Part shown: positions 1 through 10,693 of the stretch, piece by piece | Layout: each line of letters starts with the position of its first letter | Position numbering within the stretch: the stretch's first letter is position 1 | From: Ricinus communis | Lineage: Eukaryota > Streptophyta > Magnoliopsida > Malpighiales > Euphorbiaceae | DNA length: 64,000 bases | Assembly (NCBI RefSeq): GCF_019578655.1 | Contig: NC_063258.1 | Coordinates: 17,488,802-17,552,801, forward strand | Direction of reading: 5' to 3' | The notes under the pieces: model-generated | The model's database searches: none | What the model was told of the DNA's origin: nothing | The model's input: the letters and a program-made list of their open reading frames with translations, nothing else | Program-made: the position numbers and the translations under genes

Positions 1-300
1 GTAGGTCGTATGACTCTTGAGAACCGTGTAACTTTGTTTCACATTCAACACGCCCTATGAAGTTAGGCACTGGCCGTGTTTGAAACCGTGTTGGTCCTGT
101 GTTGAAGCCCAAAAATATGCTTTTACTTTGTTTTTTGCACTAACACTTGTATAACTCAATAATTTGCACAACTAAGAAATTTTTCACCCAAAACAACATA
201 AAAATGAAAGGAGTTAAGTTCCAAACCAACTGAAATGTAAAAACGAGCTAAGTATAAAGGATAAATTAAATTCTCAAAAAGAAACACAGAAATGTAAAGG
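1..300 (-). other. Element A, region after pol: start of a CACGG-repeat cluster
   Basis: No protein is supported here. On the minus strand this follows the end of pol. Between about 30 and 115 it has ACACGG, CACGGCC and GGCGTGTT words in both orientations, matching in kind and place the clusters that precede the 3' ORF in elements C, D, E and F. The TATA box and 3' ORF expected after it would be off the left edge. The words here use the CAACACGG form, as in F, not the CAGCACGG form of C and D. Confidence 0.55.
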
Positions 301-1560
301 ATAAGGTCGGGAATGCCTCCCGAGAGTGCTTCTTTTGACCAAGTCGTGTAGCTGGACTCATGTAGAAAGTCAATCTCACTGGAATAACACCATATTGACC
401 CGCTCCTCTTTCTCAAGTGAGTCTCTATGATAATGTTTCAAACGATGGCCAGTCACTTGGAAAATCCCCTTATCGGGATGATGCCACTCAACTCTGCCAT
501 ATGGGAACACCTGCTGGATCACGAATAGTCCTGACCAGCGACTCCTGAGCTTCCCTGGGAATAAACAGAGATGTGAATTGTAGAGCAGAACTCAGTCCCC
601 AACTTGAAACTCCTTGGAGCCCCTCAGTCGCTTGTTGTGCCACTTTTTAATTCGCTCCTTATAGATGAATGAGTTTCCATATGCTTGCTGGTGCTACTCA
701 TCCAACTCATTGAGCTACCACTGTCTCTGTTTACCTGTAGAATCAACATCAAGATTACAAGTTCTTAAGGCCCAAAGGGCTATATGCTCTAACTTAACAG
801 ATAAATGGTAGGCTTTTCCATACACAAGCCTATAAGGTGTAAAACCTATAGAAGTATGATAGGCTGTCTTGAATGCCCAAAGTGCATCATCTAACTTATT
901 TGCCCAATCCTTCCTACTGAACCTCACAGTTTTCTCTAAAATGCATTTTAAACCCCTATTGGTAACCTTTACTTGCCTACTAGTCTACGGGTGATAGGAT
1001 GTAGAAAACCTGTGGGTCACTCCATATTGCTGAAGAACTCTCTCCAGTTGAGCATTACAGTAATGAGTCTCTCTATCACTAATCAGCGCCCTAGGTATGC
1101 CAAACCTTGCAAACAATCATTTAAGGAACTTAATAATGACTCTAGCATCACCAGTCTGGAAAGCTTGCGCTTCCGGTCACTTAGAGAAATACTCAACAGA
1201 AGAAGGAAAAGGCCCCATGAAGTCAATGCCCCAGACATTAAAAATCTCAATCGTTTGAATGCTTGTTTGGGGAATCTCATCATGAGCAAAGATTTTACTT
1301 GACCTCTGGCATGTATCATAAACCTGCATGAATGCTCTAGCATCCTGAAAAATGGTCAGCCAATAAAATCCAGCCTTCAAAATCTTCCTAGCAGTGTGGT
1401 TAGCTGCTTGATGACCTCCCGTTGGTCCGTCATGGCAATGCCTCAAAATTTAGAGGATCTCCTCCCCATACATGCATCACCGAATCACCTAGTCTGCACA
1501 AACTCGAAACAGAAAAGGGTCTTCCCAAATGTAGTACTTCAAATCAGCAAAGAATTTCTT
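300..1560 (-). pseudogene. Element A integrase (degenerate)
   Basis: Integrase would insert the element cDNA into chromosomal DNA. On the minus strand a zinc-binding HHCC region is visible ([14 protein letters not shown], then the spaced cysteines YDTCQR, with one cysteine of the usual CDPC pair changed), followed by the core motif WGIDFMGPF holding the first catalytic Asp. After PFPSS the protein jumps to VEYFSK, whereas element D has YGNKYILVA in between: a 9-residue in-frame deletion. The later part is the conserved DDALWAF ... TPYRLVYGKA block at 715-927. The end of the frame, near 300-360, keeps the tail shared by the family (rich in Lys/Ser, then GGIPDL). Stops and frame changes make it a pseudogene. 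Confidence 0.85.
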
Positions 1561-1566
1561 CTTTTG

Positions 1567-2100
1567 TTAAAATGTCATACCCTTTGGTAAGACCTTTACA
1601 ACCAAGTAATTTACAAAATCAGAAAACCAAGGGACATCTGAAGATGCCTGAATAGAGCACAAGTACTTATCCAAAAAACTGTCATGAATAGCCCTTTCAT
1701 TAAGTGCATCTAGGCTCAGGTTCTCTAATCTCGATAGATGATCTACGGCCAAGTTCTCCACACCCTTCTTATCCTTGATCTCAATGTCGAATTCATGCAA
1801 AAGCAAAATCCAATGGATGAGCCTCGGCTTAGCATCATGCTTTCCAAACAAGTACCTCAATGTCGAATGATCAGTGTAGAACATAGTCTTAGGCACCAAG
1901 TATGAGCGAAACTTATCGAACGCGTATACCACAGCAAGCAACTCATTCTCAGTAGTGGTATAGTGCTCCTGGGCATCTGTCAATGTCTTGTTAGCATAAT
2001 AAATAGGTTGGAACTTATTATCAATCCTCTATCCTAAAACAGCTAATGTAAAATCACTAGCATCACACATTAGCTCAAAAGGCAGCCCCCATTTAGGTGA
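1567..2100 (-). pseudogene. Element A RNase H (degenerate)
   Basis: RNase H removes the RNA strand during reverse transcription. The minus strand encodes the family's RNase H core: [20 protein letters not shown] with the catalytic Glu (here after Asn), then [12 protein letters not shown] with a catalytic Asp, then [10 protein letters not shown] at the end, followed by the tether to integrase. The N-terminal part, around the first catalytic Asp, is broken between 1983 and 2100, where the frame has stops. It lies directly between RT and IN in the normal order for Ty3/gypsy elements. Confidence 0.85.
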
Positions 2101-2102
2101 AA

Positions 2103-2534
2103 TCATAATAGGGCTGTAGTTAGTTTCTCTTTAAGTAACTCAAAGGCCTCCAAACAGTCATCAGAAAATATAAATGGAACATCTTTTACAAGCAATTGAG
2201 TCAAAGGTCTAGCAAGCTTAGAAAAGTCCTTAATGAACCTTCTATGAAAACCTGCATGACCAAGGAAACTCCTACCAGCTTTAACAAAGCTAGAGGGTGG
2301 AAACTTAGCGATGGTCTCTACCTTAGCTCTATCTACCTTCATCCCTACATGTGAAATCTTATGCCCTAGCACAATACCCTCTCTCAGCATAAAATGACAC
2401 TTTTTCCAATTCGACATAAGGTTAGCTTCTACATAGCGTGCAAGCATACACTCTAAATTAAGCAAACAATGGGAGAAAAAGTTACCAAATACCGAGAAAT
2501 CATCCATGAACACCTCCATGGATTCTTCAATCAT
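2103..2534 (-). pseudogene. Element A reverse transcriptase, C-terminal part, cut by element B
   Basis: This is the distal half of RT, which copies element RNA into DNA. It begins at the insertion point of B with MIEESMEVFMDDF; FMDD is the catalytic YxDD-type motif. It continues with the family's VLGHKIS, RSFLGHAGFHRRFIKDFSKLARPLTQLL and LLKEKLTTA blocks. The N-terminal half is at 9989-10690 on the same strand. At 2530-2534 the ATCAT target duplication forms part of the codons for the MI residues. Small changes against D (for example KAGRSF for KAVRSF) suggest neutral decay. Confidence 0.9.
2530..2534 (+). repeat. Target-site duplication of B, left copy (ATCAT)
   Basis: ATCAT directly precedes the TG of the left LTR and is repeated directly after the CA of the right LTR at 9984-9988. 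Confidence 0.93.
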
Positions 2535-3899
2535 TGATGTAGATGATTCTATGCATATTTATTGATTGTTTATCAATCGTTTATTCATGTATTTAAGTCA
2601 TATTTATTCCTGTTTGATCGCACTTTGGTATGTTTATGAGCTTTTCAGGATTTCGGACTCATTGATGGGAAATTGATTGATTTCCAGGCAGAAACCAAAC
2701 TATATGGATGATTTATGCATATTAGATGTTTGTTGGAGTCGATTTCTTGATAAGCGCGCAATTCGAGGCCTTCGCACGGGCAATTGTAGGGCCATGTACA
2801 TTTGCATGGCCTCCCTTGCCCGTTGCACGAGCCGTGCATATTAGCATGGGCAATGGCACGGGCTAGGGCACTTCTGCCTATAAGTAGGCGCACGTAAAAT
2901 GAGACAGGGTCCCGCTTTTGATTTATGGACTTCTCTACGCACGTGATCCCACACTTCTGCACCTCTATTCCTGACATTTTAAAAGACCAACGTCAGTTCA
3001 AAGGATTGATTTGGAGGATTCAAGCAAAGACTGAAGTTTCTATACAATTGACTGAGACATCCGAGATCCATACTTGAGGCTGGTTTCAGAATTGGCACTT
3101 GCGACATTCCCACTCCGATTCGATAGAAGAGCGGTTATATGTTCCATTTTCTTTTTTGTTATTTATTTCCTGTTGTATTTGTTTCTTTCATTATGAGTAG
3201 CTAGGACTGCCGAACCCATTGGGGTTCACCTTTGTTGATGGATTATGTTTAACTATTGGATTTTTATCTGCCATTTTTGTAATCTTCTTACTGTTTAGTA
3301 ATAAAATTTGATTCAATTAATTTGAGACGTTAAATTAATTGTGTTTTGGGTTGTTTCTTGACATTGAGAAATGCTTTTTACAACTGGAAATTAAATAGCA
3401 AGAACTGGTAGTTAACACTTAGAGATCAGGTTAATTCACTCGCCGGATTAAGAATTAACAACTCTTAATAGTTCTAAATCACGCTTAATGCTAATCTGTA
3501 ATAATCTGATAGGAAGAGATTCCATTAGGTTAGTGCAGATTTAGGAACTTAGTGAGCTCGAGAGAGGAGCCGAGTTCGATTCAAGATTTAGGCACGGGTA
3601 GCAAGATTAGCAGTTTGTAAAATCAGCCTTAGAATTCCATCACTTAGGTTCCCTTTGGGTTTGCTTCTTTGTTACGGTTGTCTTTCGATTGACAGTTGCT
3701 GTTGTTCCTTTATTTGCATTCATAAGCATTAGTTAATTAATTTAGACTTCTCATACCTTATTTTAGACTAAATAACATAACGAACAGTAGTAACTTTAGG
3801 TTTACCCGATCTCCAAGGATACGACCTTGATACTCATTATTGCTAGACCGCATCGATAGGTTCACTGCCTTAGGTGTAGGTTGCAAAAGTAGCCCATCA
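2535..3899 (+). repeat. Element B 5' LTR
   Basis: Begins TGATGTAGATG and ends AGCCCATCA, directly before the primer site. A GC-rich block of GCACGGGC, TTGCACGAGCCGTGCA and similar inverted words at about 2768-2875 precedes TATAAG at 2879, the likely promoter. AATAAAA at about 3300 is a candidate poly(A) signal. The right-hand 600 bp (CCCATTGGGGTTC, CGCCGGATTAAGAATTAACAACT, GGAAGAGATTCC) are shared with the LTRs of C, D and others, but the first ~250 bp are not. Confidence 0.93.
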
Positions 3900-3905
3900 A
3901 GTTCT

Positions 3906-3922
3906 TGGAGCCGTTGCTGGGG
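3906..3922 (+). other. Element B primer-binding site (tRNA-Asp)
   Basis: TGGAGCCGTTGCTGGGG matches the complement of the plant tRNA-Asp(GTC) 3' end at 15 of 17 positions. It starts 7 bp after the LTR. Confidence 0.85.
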
Positions 3923-4064
3923 AACAGTAACGGTAAACTAGAGTGAATTATTTCTGTGTTAATTTAGTCATTATCTGTTTATTCATTCATTCTTTATTTT
4001 TTATTTTTTTATTTTATTATTTTTGTTGATTGGTGGTTGTTTAGTTTTCCATTTCAGGTAGTTT

Positions 4065-5788
4065 ATGACTAGGAGCTCTAACCTTAATCCCATAGCACCC
4101 TTATCTGACCCGGAGCGCTCTCTCAGATTATTGAGACGATGTTTGCAGGCAGTTGAGGAGGAGGAGCGAGTTCTGATTCGAGTTCAAGGAGGCCGACACG
4201 ATGGAGAACCTCAACCCCCAGGCCGATGATGATCAGAGGACGATGTACGAGTTTGCTCGACCATCTTTGGATGGGACGAAAACTAGTATAGTCAGACCTG
4301 CTGTAACGGCCAACAATTTTGAAATAAAAGCCAACGTTATCCAGATGATCCAGCAGAGCGTCCAGTTTGGAGGATTGCCCAGCGAGGATCCCAATGCTCA
4401 TATATCCAACTTCTTGGAGATTTATGACACATTCAAGATAAATGGAACAACCGACGACGCCATTCGACTGAGATTGTTTCCATTTTCCTTGAGGGACAAA
4501 GCTAAGAGATGGTTACAATCTCTTCCACAGCAGACGATTACTACCTGGAAGGCGTTGGCTGAAAAATTTCTTTTATATAAGTATTTTCCTCCCGCTAAAA
4601 CTGTAAAACTTAGAAATGACATATCTTATTTTGTGCAGTTTGATGATGAAAGCATGTACGATGCATGGGAGAGGTTTAAGGATCTTTTGAGATGCTGCCC
4701 ACATCACCGATTGCCAGTGTGGATGCAAGTTCAAACCTTCTATAGCGAATTGAACCTTAAGACGAGGCAGATGGTGGATGCTGCAGCAGGTGGGGCGCTA
4801 AATAGTAAGATGCCCGAGCAGGCTCAGAATTTGATCAAGGAAATGGCCATGAACAATTATCAGTGGCAATCCTGTAGGAGCCGACCAGGAAGACAAGGAG
4901 TGGTTAACCAAATAGATTCTACAGCAGCCTTGGCAGCTCAGGTGGAGCTTCTGACCAAGAAGATTAACCAACTCCGGTCGGTTCATGGGCGAGCGTTGGG
5001 CTGAGTTTTGTAGTGGGCCGTACTACGGTCTGGCGTCTTGCGGAGGTATGTTTACTTCGTCTTCCTCTACTTTTCCATCTGTTTCTGCTGTGTCTGCTGA
5101 TGTTGAGCAGGTTGACTATATGGGGAATGCCCCAAGGCAGCAGAATGATCCTTACAGCAACACATACAACCCTGGGAGGCGCAATCATCCCAACTTCAGT
5201 TGGAAAAATAATAATGCTCAGGGTCCACCTGGTTTTCAGAGACTTCATCAGCAGCCGTAGCAACAGCTAGCTGGGCCTTCACAAGCTCCTCCTCCACTAG
5301 AAAAGAAGTCAAATTTAGAGGAGCTTATGATGAAGTTTGTAACATCTACGGAGATGAGGTTCCAACAAACTGATAGTGCACTTAGGAACCAACAGGCCTT
5401 GATTCAGAACTTGGAGACCCAGATTGGCCAAATCTCTAAGATGTTGTCTGAGAGGCAGCAAGGAGCATTCCCTAGCACCACTAAGTCTAACCCGAGGGGG
5501 CACGTGAACGCCATCATTTTGCGTTCAAGTAAGTTAGTTTCAGCTCCTTCTAAGCCTGTTTTTGACGACTCCACTATTGATGTGCAGGTTGAGGCGAGCT
5601 GTAAGGTTAGGGAACCTAAGGGACAAAAGGTGAAATCAATTCCAGTCAGGGAATATCAACCTAAGATTCCTTATTCTGCTAAAGTCAAACAAGTAGAGGC
5701 GAAAGAGCAGTTCAGTAAGTTTTTAGATATTTTTAGACAACTGCATATTAACTTGCCTTTTATTGATGCATTGGAGCAGATGCCGTAA
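4065..5788 (+). pseudogene. Element B gag (frameshifted)
   Basis: Gag forms the virus-like particle and packages element RNA. The likely start is the ATG at 4065 (MTRSSN, as in E, F and A). A frameshift lies before 4201, where the ORF with MENLNPQADDDQRTMYEFARP begins. The capsid-type retrotransposon gag domain follows (FPFSLRDKAKRWLQSLPQ, KYFPPAKTVKLRND, YDAWERFKDLLRCCPHH). A second frame change near 4985 leads to the nucleocapsid-like part, where the zinc knuckle is damaged: FCSGPYYGLASC lacks the first Cys and the His of the C-x2-C-x3-H-x4-C form seen in E. An amber stop at 5259 replaces a Gln codon in a CAG-rich run. The capsid is very close to that of D. Confidence 0.88.
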
Positions 5789-6330
5789 GTATGCCAAGTT
5801 CTTAAAGGACATACTTAGCAAAAGAAGGAAGTTCGAGGAGGTAGCCTATGTTCAGCTTAACGAGGACTGCTCAGTGGTGTTTTAGAGCAAGTTGCCAGAG
5901 AAACGTCACGATCTAGGGAGTTTCACTATTCCTTGCACTTTAGATAATTTGTGTGTTGATGGTGCATTAGCAGATTTGGGGGCTAGCATAAATGTCGTCA
6001 TGCCTACTAGTTTATTCAATAAGCTAGGTTTAGGGGAGGCAAAATCCACTAGGATGTGCATTCAATTAGCTGACTGTTTTGTTAAGCTTCCTAGGGGAAT
6101 TGTGGAGAATGTGCTAGTCAAGGTAGATAAGTTCATATTTCCTGTGGACTTTGTGGTTATGGATATGGATATGGATAATGAGCATGGTGTACCATTGATT
6201 TTGGGGAGACCTTTCCTTGCCACAGCTAGAGCTAAAATAGACATATTTGAGGGGAAGTTAGAACTTAATATAGGGGATGACTGTGTTACTTTTAGTTTAC
6301 CCCCATTTGACAGTTCTTCCACCGACCATG
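5789..6330 (+). pseudogene. Element B aspartic protease
   Basis: The retropepsin-type protease would cut the Gag polyprotein. An amber codon at about 5883 breaks the frame from gag; the open frame from 5892 has GSFTIPCTLDN, then the active-site block GALADLGASINVVMP, where DLGAS stands for the usual D-S/T-G. It continues with RMCIQLAD, PRGIVENVLVKVDKFIFPVDF and GVPLILGRPFLATARAKID, the second conserved Gly block. One extra Val (NVVMP for NLMP) and a repeated DMDMD are visible. It is nearest to the protease of C and clearly different from those of A, D and F after the FSLPPFD stretch. Confidence 0.88.
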
Positions 6331-6774
6331 TTCATGCTATTTGTCGTATTGATGAAATTGGTCCTGCATGTAATAAACAACCACAGGATGTACAATTGGA
6401 TGATGCTATACATGTTTCTTTCCCGGTTAATATATGTTATTCATTTGAAGAAAACAACTTGTATCCATTTGAGACTTTGTGCTATGATAGACCTGAGAAG
6501 GGTAGTTGCAAGTTTGTTTTTAACAGGTCACTTAGCCGGAATTCGGAGTGGATGAATGGACATCCCAAATTGGTATAGAGAGCACCTCCTTGGTCATCTA
6601 CCGCACACATCAGACCTTCTCATTGTGCTTATATGCCTCGAGCCCCAACTTACTTTGAGCCCACCTTCTCAATTTGCCCGCGATGCAGGAATGCTGCTGC
6701 AGAGTCCAGCTAGACGACTCGAACAAAAACAAGCGCCTTCAGGAGGCATTCTCAAATCTATTTATGCTTTTTGA
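6331..6774 (+). pseudogene. Element B post-protease tail replacing RT
   Basis: After the protease the frame goes on for about 80 codons (HVHAICRIDEIG, CYSFEENNLYPFETLCYDRP, RSLSRNSEWMNGHP) to a stop at 6576. Another frame then reads RAPPWSSTAHIRPS and FSICPRCRNAAAESS. In full elements this place holds the protease-RT linker and RT. It ends in the family's end-of-pol motif GTCCAGCTAGACGACTCGAA followed by a GGAGGCATTC box. Element C carries the same tail at 27527-28024. Function unknown; it may be filler captured when RT-IN was lost, or a real coding tail. Confidence 0.7.
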
Positions 6775-7136
6775 ATTTTTGGACATCTTTTTATTTATAT
6801 AGTTATTTGTTTTTAGTTAGATACTTCAGTCTGTTTTTAGTGTGTTTTATTTTGAGGAGATTCTATTTTATTAAACCTTTTACTAGATGTTGCTTGGGAT
6901 GTGTTTATTCTTGAGTTTTGCAGGAGTTAGCCTACTCGATGCTCGTACATAATTTTGAGGACTAACATATTTTAGAGTGTTAAAGCACACATCAAGGGCA
7001 GTATCCAATAGACTTTCTAATTTTTATCTCTTTATGTTGTCTTGTTTTCCTTTTAGTTTTCCAGTTTCTTTTGTGGACTCCCATATTTTGCTTCTTTGTG
7101 CATATTTTATTTCTTTTTGAAGTGCCTACCTTGTTC

Positions 7137-7176
7137 ACACTGAGGACAGTGTTTTTCTCAAGTGTGGGGTAGGTAC
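7137..7176 (+). other. Internal hairpin plus polypurine-like tract in B
   Basis: The stem ACACTG/CAGTGT with loop AGGA is followed at 7160 by AAGTGTGGGGTAGG. The first 13 bases equal the tract at the 3' LTR border (8579-8591). C and D have the same arrangement after their 3' ORF. Confidence 0.7.
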
Positions 7177-8556
7177 CTTATTTTTGTGCAGGTACCAATT
7201 TTGTTTCTGTTGTTTTTATCCTGCTTTCATTTCCTTTATTGATTGAGTCTATTCATTCTTACTGTCCTTATCTTGAGTTTTATTTTAATCCAGTAGTTGA
7301 TAATTTTTCTCTTTTGAATGGTATAGTTCTTTTTTCGAATCTTGTTGAAAGAAGGCAATGAACAAATCTCTTAGTATCAATCTAGCTAGGTAAAACTAGT
7401 GTTTTTCCTTAATTTTTTCATTTTACTTTATCTTGGATATAGAACACTGTTAATATTGATGCTTATTAGATTGTTTGATTGTCTAAACTTTGATTTGAGA
7501 ATTCATGCAATTTTATCCCACTCAAATGGTGAGGCTTTTATGCTCCTTTTGTTTTTGATTAGTGAGCATAGTGCATAATTTTTGCTTCTAGAACTTGCTT
7601 TGTGATGACTTTTGAGATTACATGAATTTTTTTTTATAATCATGAGATGATTTGGGCACTTAGGAATTACATAATTTGGCCAAAAACCTAACCCTGTTTT
7701 TCCCTTAGTGAAACCATTTTGAGCTTTAACCTTTTTCTTTCATTGTAATTCACCTCTGACACTCATTTTATCATTTCTGTCCATTCTACCATTCTTTCTA
7801 CCATTATTGCTGGAAATTATGTACGTTTATGCTGCATTTCATTTTGGATCAATTTGCATATATTCACCAAGTTACTAAATTTTTCGTAGATGCTCCCTTC
7901 AATCCAAATGGTAAATATCATTTTACTACTATGATTGAGCATTGTATTACTTCATCTTGCGTTATCTGTTGTTGCAGGAGTTTAAAAAAAAATATATATA
8001 TATATATAATAAAATAAAATAAAAAATTATAAAATAAATATTAAAAAAAATTAAAAAAATTAAAGCAACTTAGTGTTCAATTTCGGTATAGCATCTGATC
8101 CTTGGCTATATTCTTCCATTACCTGCATAATTTTCCAACAACTTTCACTTTTCATATTTCTCCATACCATATCTTAACCCCATTACAACCTGGCTCAAGA
8201 CCCTTTGATCATGTTTATTGATTATTTCACAATAGTGGAGATCGGATCTATAAGCAAGTTTATTGTAAGCACCTTTTTCTGTACTTTTGCATTGAGAGCT
8301 GGGCGATATTCTTTTCACCTATATACACTTGTGTGTTTTGAGTGACATCTTGTAAGGCATGGTTCTTGAATTCTCAGTTTGGAAGGTTTATCATTTTAAA
8401 GCATCTTTATTAACTTTGTTCTCTGTCTTAAGGATTTAGTGATTTGGGGATTTTAAGGAAATTCGTCACGGAGTTTTGAGACTTGTTTTGAGCTAACCTC
8501 CTGCAAAGTATTTGATTGAGTTATTTGGTATCTGTTTGAGGAGCAAGTTGTTGACT

Positions 8557-8593
8557 GCTTGAGGACAAGCAAGCGCTTAAGTGTGGGGTAGTT
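8557..8593 (+). other. Element B polypurine tract with upstream hairpin
   Basis: GCTTG-AGGA-CAAGC forms a stem-loop; AAGTGTGGGGTAG then ends directly at the 3' LTR. This is the place where plus-strand DNA synthesis is primed in LTR elements. Confidence 0.85.
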
Positions 8594-9983
8594 TGATGTA
8601 GATGATTCTATGCATATTTATTGATTGTTTATCAGTCGTTTATTCATGTATTTAAGTCATAATTATTCATGTTTGATCGCACTTTTGTATGTTTATGAGT
8701 TTTTCAGGATTTTGGACTCATTGACGGGAAATTGATTGATTTATGGGCAGAAACCAAGCTATATGGATGATTTATGCATATTAGATGTTTGTCGGAGTCG
8801 ATTCCTTAATAAGCGCGCAATTTGAGGCCTTCGCACGGGCAATTGCACGGCCTCCCTTGCCCGTTGCACGGGCTATTGCACTGGCGGTGCATATTTGCAC
8901 AGGCCATTTCATGGGCCGTGCATATTAGCATGGCCACAGCGCGGAGTAGCGGGCTGGGCACTTCACACTTTGTAAGTAGGCGCCTGCGTAAAATGAGGCA
9001 GGGGTCCAGCCGATTTCTAAACTTCTCAGCGACCCTCACTTTGCACCTCTGTTCTTGACATTTTGGGAGACCAACGTCAATTTAAAGAATTGATTTGGAG
9101 GATTCAAGCAAAGATTAAAGTTTCTATACGATTGACCGAGACATCCGAGATCCATACTTGAGGCTGGTTTCAGAATTGGCACTTGTGACATTCTCACTCC
9201 GATTCGATAGAAGAGCGGTTATATGTTCCATTTTCTTTTTTGTTATTTATTTCCTTTTGTATTTGTTTCTTTCATTATGAGTAGCTAGGACTGCCGAACC
9301 CATTGAGGTTCACCTTTGTTGATGGATTGTATTTAATTATTGGATTTTTATCTGCCATTTTTGTAATCTTCTTACTGTTTAGTAATAAAATTTGATTCAA
9401 TTAATTTGAGACGTTAAATTAATTGTGTTTTGGGTTGTTTCTTGACATTGAGAAATGCTTTTTACAACTGAAAATTAAATAGTAAGAACTGGTAGTTAAC
9501 ATTTAGAGATAAGGTTAATTCACTCGCCGGATTAAGAATTAACAACTCTTAATAGTTCTAAATCACGCTTAATGCTAATCTGTAATAATCTGATAGGAAG
9601 AGATTCCATTAGGTTAGTGCAGATTTAGGAACTTAGTGAGCTAGAGAGAGGAGCCGAGTTCGATTCAGGATTTAGGCACGGTTAGCAAGATTGGCAGTTT
9701 ATAAAATCAACCTTAGAATTCCATCACTTAGGTCTCGTTTGGGTTTGCTTCTTTGTTACGGTTGTCTTTCGATTGACAGTTAATGTTGTTCCTTTATTTG
9801 CATTCATAAGCATTAGTTAATTAATTTAGACTTCTCACACCTTATTTCAGACTAAATAACATAACAAATAGTAGTAACTTTAGGTTTACTCGATCTCCAG
9901 GGATACAACCTTGATACTCACTAGTGCTAGCCCGCACCGATAGGTTCACTGCCTTAGGTGTAGGTTGCATAAGTAGCCCAACA
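8594..9983 (+). repeat. Element B 3' LTR
   Basis: Begins TGATGTAGATG after the polypurine tract and ends CCCAACA before the ATCAT duplication. It matches 2535-3899 closely; most differences are in the GC-rich inverted-repeat block near 8830-8960, where this copy has extra CACGG and GCCGTG words. Confidence 0.93.
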
Positions 9984-9988
9984 ATCAT
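9984..9988 (+). repeat. Target-site duplication of B, right copy (ATCAT)
   Basis: Matches 2530-2534. Joining the flanks with one copy keeps element A's RT in frame across the site. Confidence 0.93.
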
Positions 9989-10693
9989 CTTATGGAAGAT
10001 CGCCATCATACACCTCTAGAAAGTAGCAGGTGCATTGCACAACCAGAATGGCATCATCCTGTAAGCGAACGTACCATAGAGGCATATGAAATTGGTTTTC
10101 TCTTGGTCCTTAAGTGCAATGGGAATCTAAAAATAACTTGAAAGACTATCAAGAAAGCAATAACACATATGCCCTGATAAACGCTCTAACATCTGGTCAA
10201 TAAAAGGAAGCGGAAAATGGTCCTTCTGAGTTACATCATTGAGCCTTCTGTAATCAATGCAAACTCAGAAACCAGTTACCGTCTTAGTCGGTATCACCTC
10301 ATCCTTCTCATTCTTGACCACCATCATACCTCCCTTCTTGGGCACAACCTGCACAGGACTAACCCAAGAGCTGTCAGAAATAAGGAAAATCAAACCTGCA
10401 TCCAGAAGTTTAATTACCTCCTTCTTGACTACTTCCTTCATATTCGGGTTCAATCGTCATTGTGGCTGTACCACTGGCCTATAACTATCCTCCATCAAGA
10501 TCTTATGCGAACAATAGCTGGGGTTGATTCCAGGAATGTCTGCAATCTTGTATGCAAAGGCCTCGGGGTACTTCCTGAGAGAGGCCAATGTCATCTCCAT
10601 CTCCTCAGGAGTCAAATCAGGTGCAATGATCACCGACAACTTCTCTGCCTCATCCATATAGCCATAGGTCAAGTACTTAGGCAACTCCTTCAA
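9989..10693 (-). pseudogene. Element A reverse transcriptase, N-terminal part
   Basis: This minus-strand block continues the RT cut by B. It starts in the linker (MKELPKYLTYGYMDEAEKL, EEMEMTLASLRKYPEAFAYK, DSYRPVVQPQ) and goes on with RLNPNMKEVVKKEVIKLLDAG, VQVVPKKGGM and, in another frame, the palm blocks up to MMAIF at the insertion site. A stop after VVQPQ stands where other copies have Arg (CGA to TGA), and a frame change follows TVTGF. The fingers and palm are recognisable but not translatable as one frame. Confidence 0.88.

Larger units (their letters stand above)
6775..8593 (+). other. Element B 3' non-coding region with duplicated hairpin-PPT modules
   Basis: No coding region is supported. 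The segment corresponding to the CACGG cluster and the 3' ORF of C is missing: the sequence passes from AAAGCACACATCAAGG (about 6983) towards the region that follows that ORF in C. At 7137-7152 a hairpin ACACTG-AGGA-CAGTGT precedes AAGTGTGGGGTAGG (7160-7173). An AT-rich simple repeat lies at 7979-8061. At 8557-8570 a hairpin GCTTG-AGGA-CAAGC precedes the polypurine tract at the LTR. Confidence 0.75.
2535..9983 (+). mobile_element. Element B: complete non-autonomous Athila-type retrotransposon (gag and protease only)
   Basis: Two LTRs of 1365 and 1390 bp, starting TGATGTAG and ending in CA, are flanked by a perfect 5-bp duplication, ATCAT (2530-2534 and 9984-9988). Between them are a tRNA-Asp primer site, gag, protease, a long non-coding stretch and a polypurine tract. 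There is no RT, RNase H, integrase or 3' ORF. The protease frame runs into a short tail and then into the end-of-pol sequence, the same arrangement as in element C. The LTRs differ mainly by scattered bases and by indels in their GC-rich block, so B looks like the youngest complete insertion here. It would need enzymes from an autonomous relative. Confidence 0.93.

Noticed and set aside
7979..8061. AT-rich simple repeat as a possible replication or matrix site
   Set aside because: It is a degenerate AT/A-rich tract at the place where C and D also have AT-rich sequence; nothing beyond low complexity supports a function.
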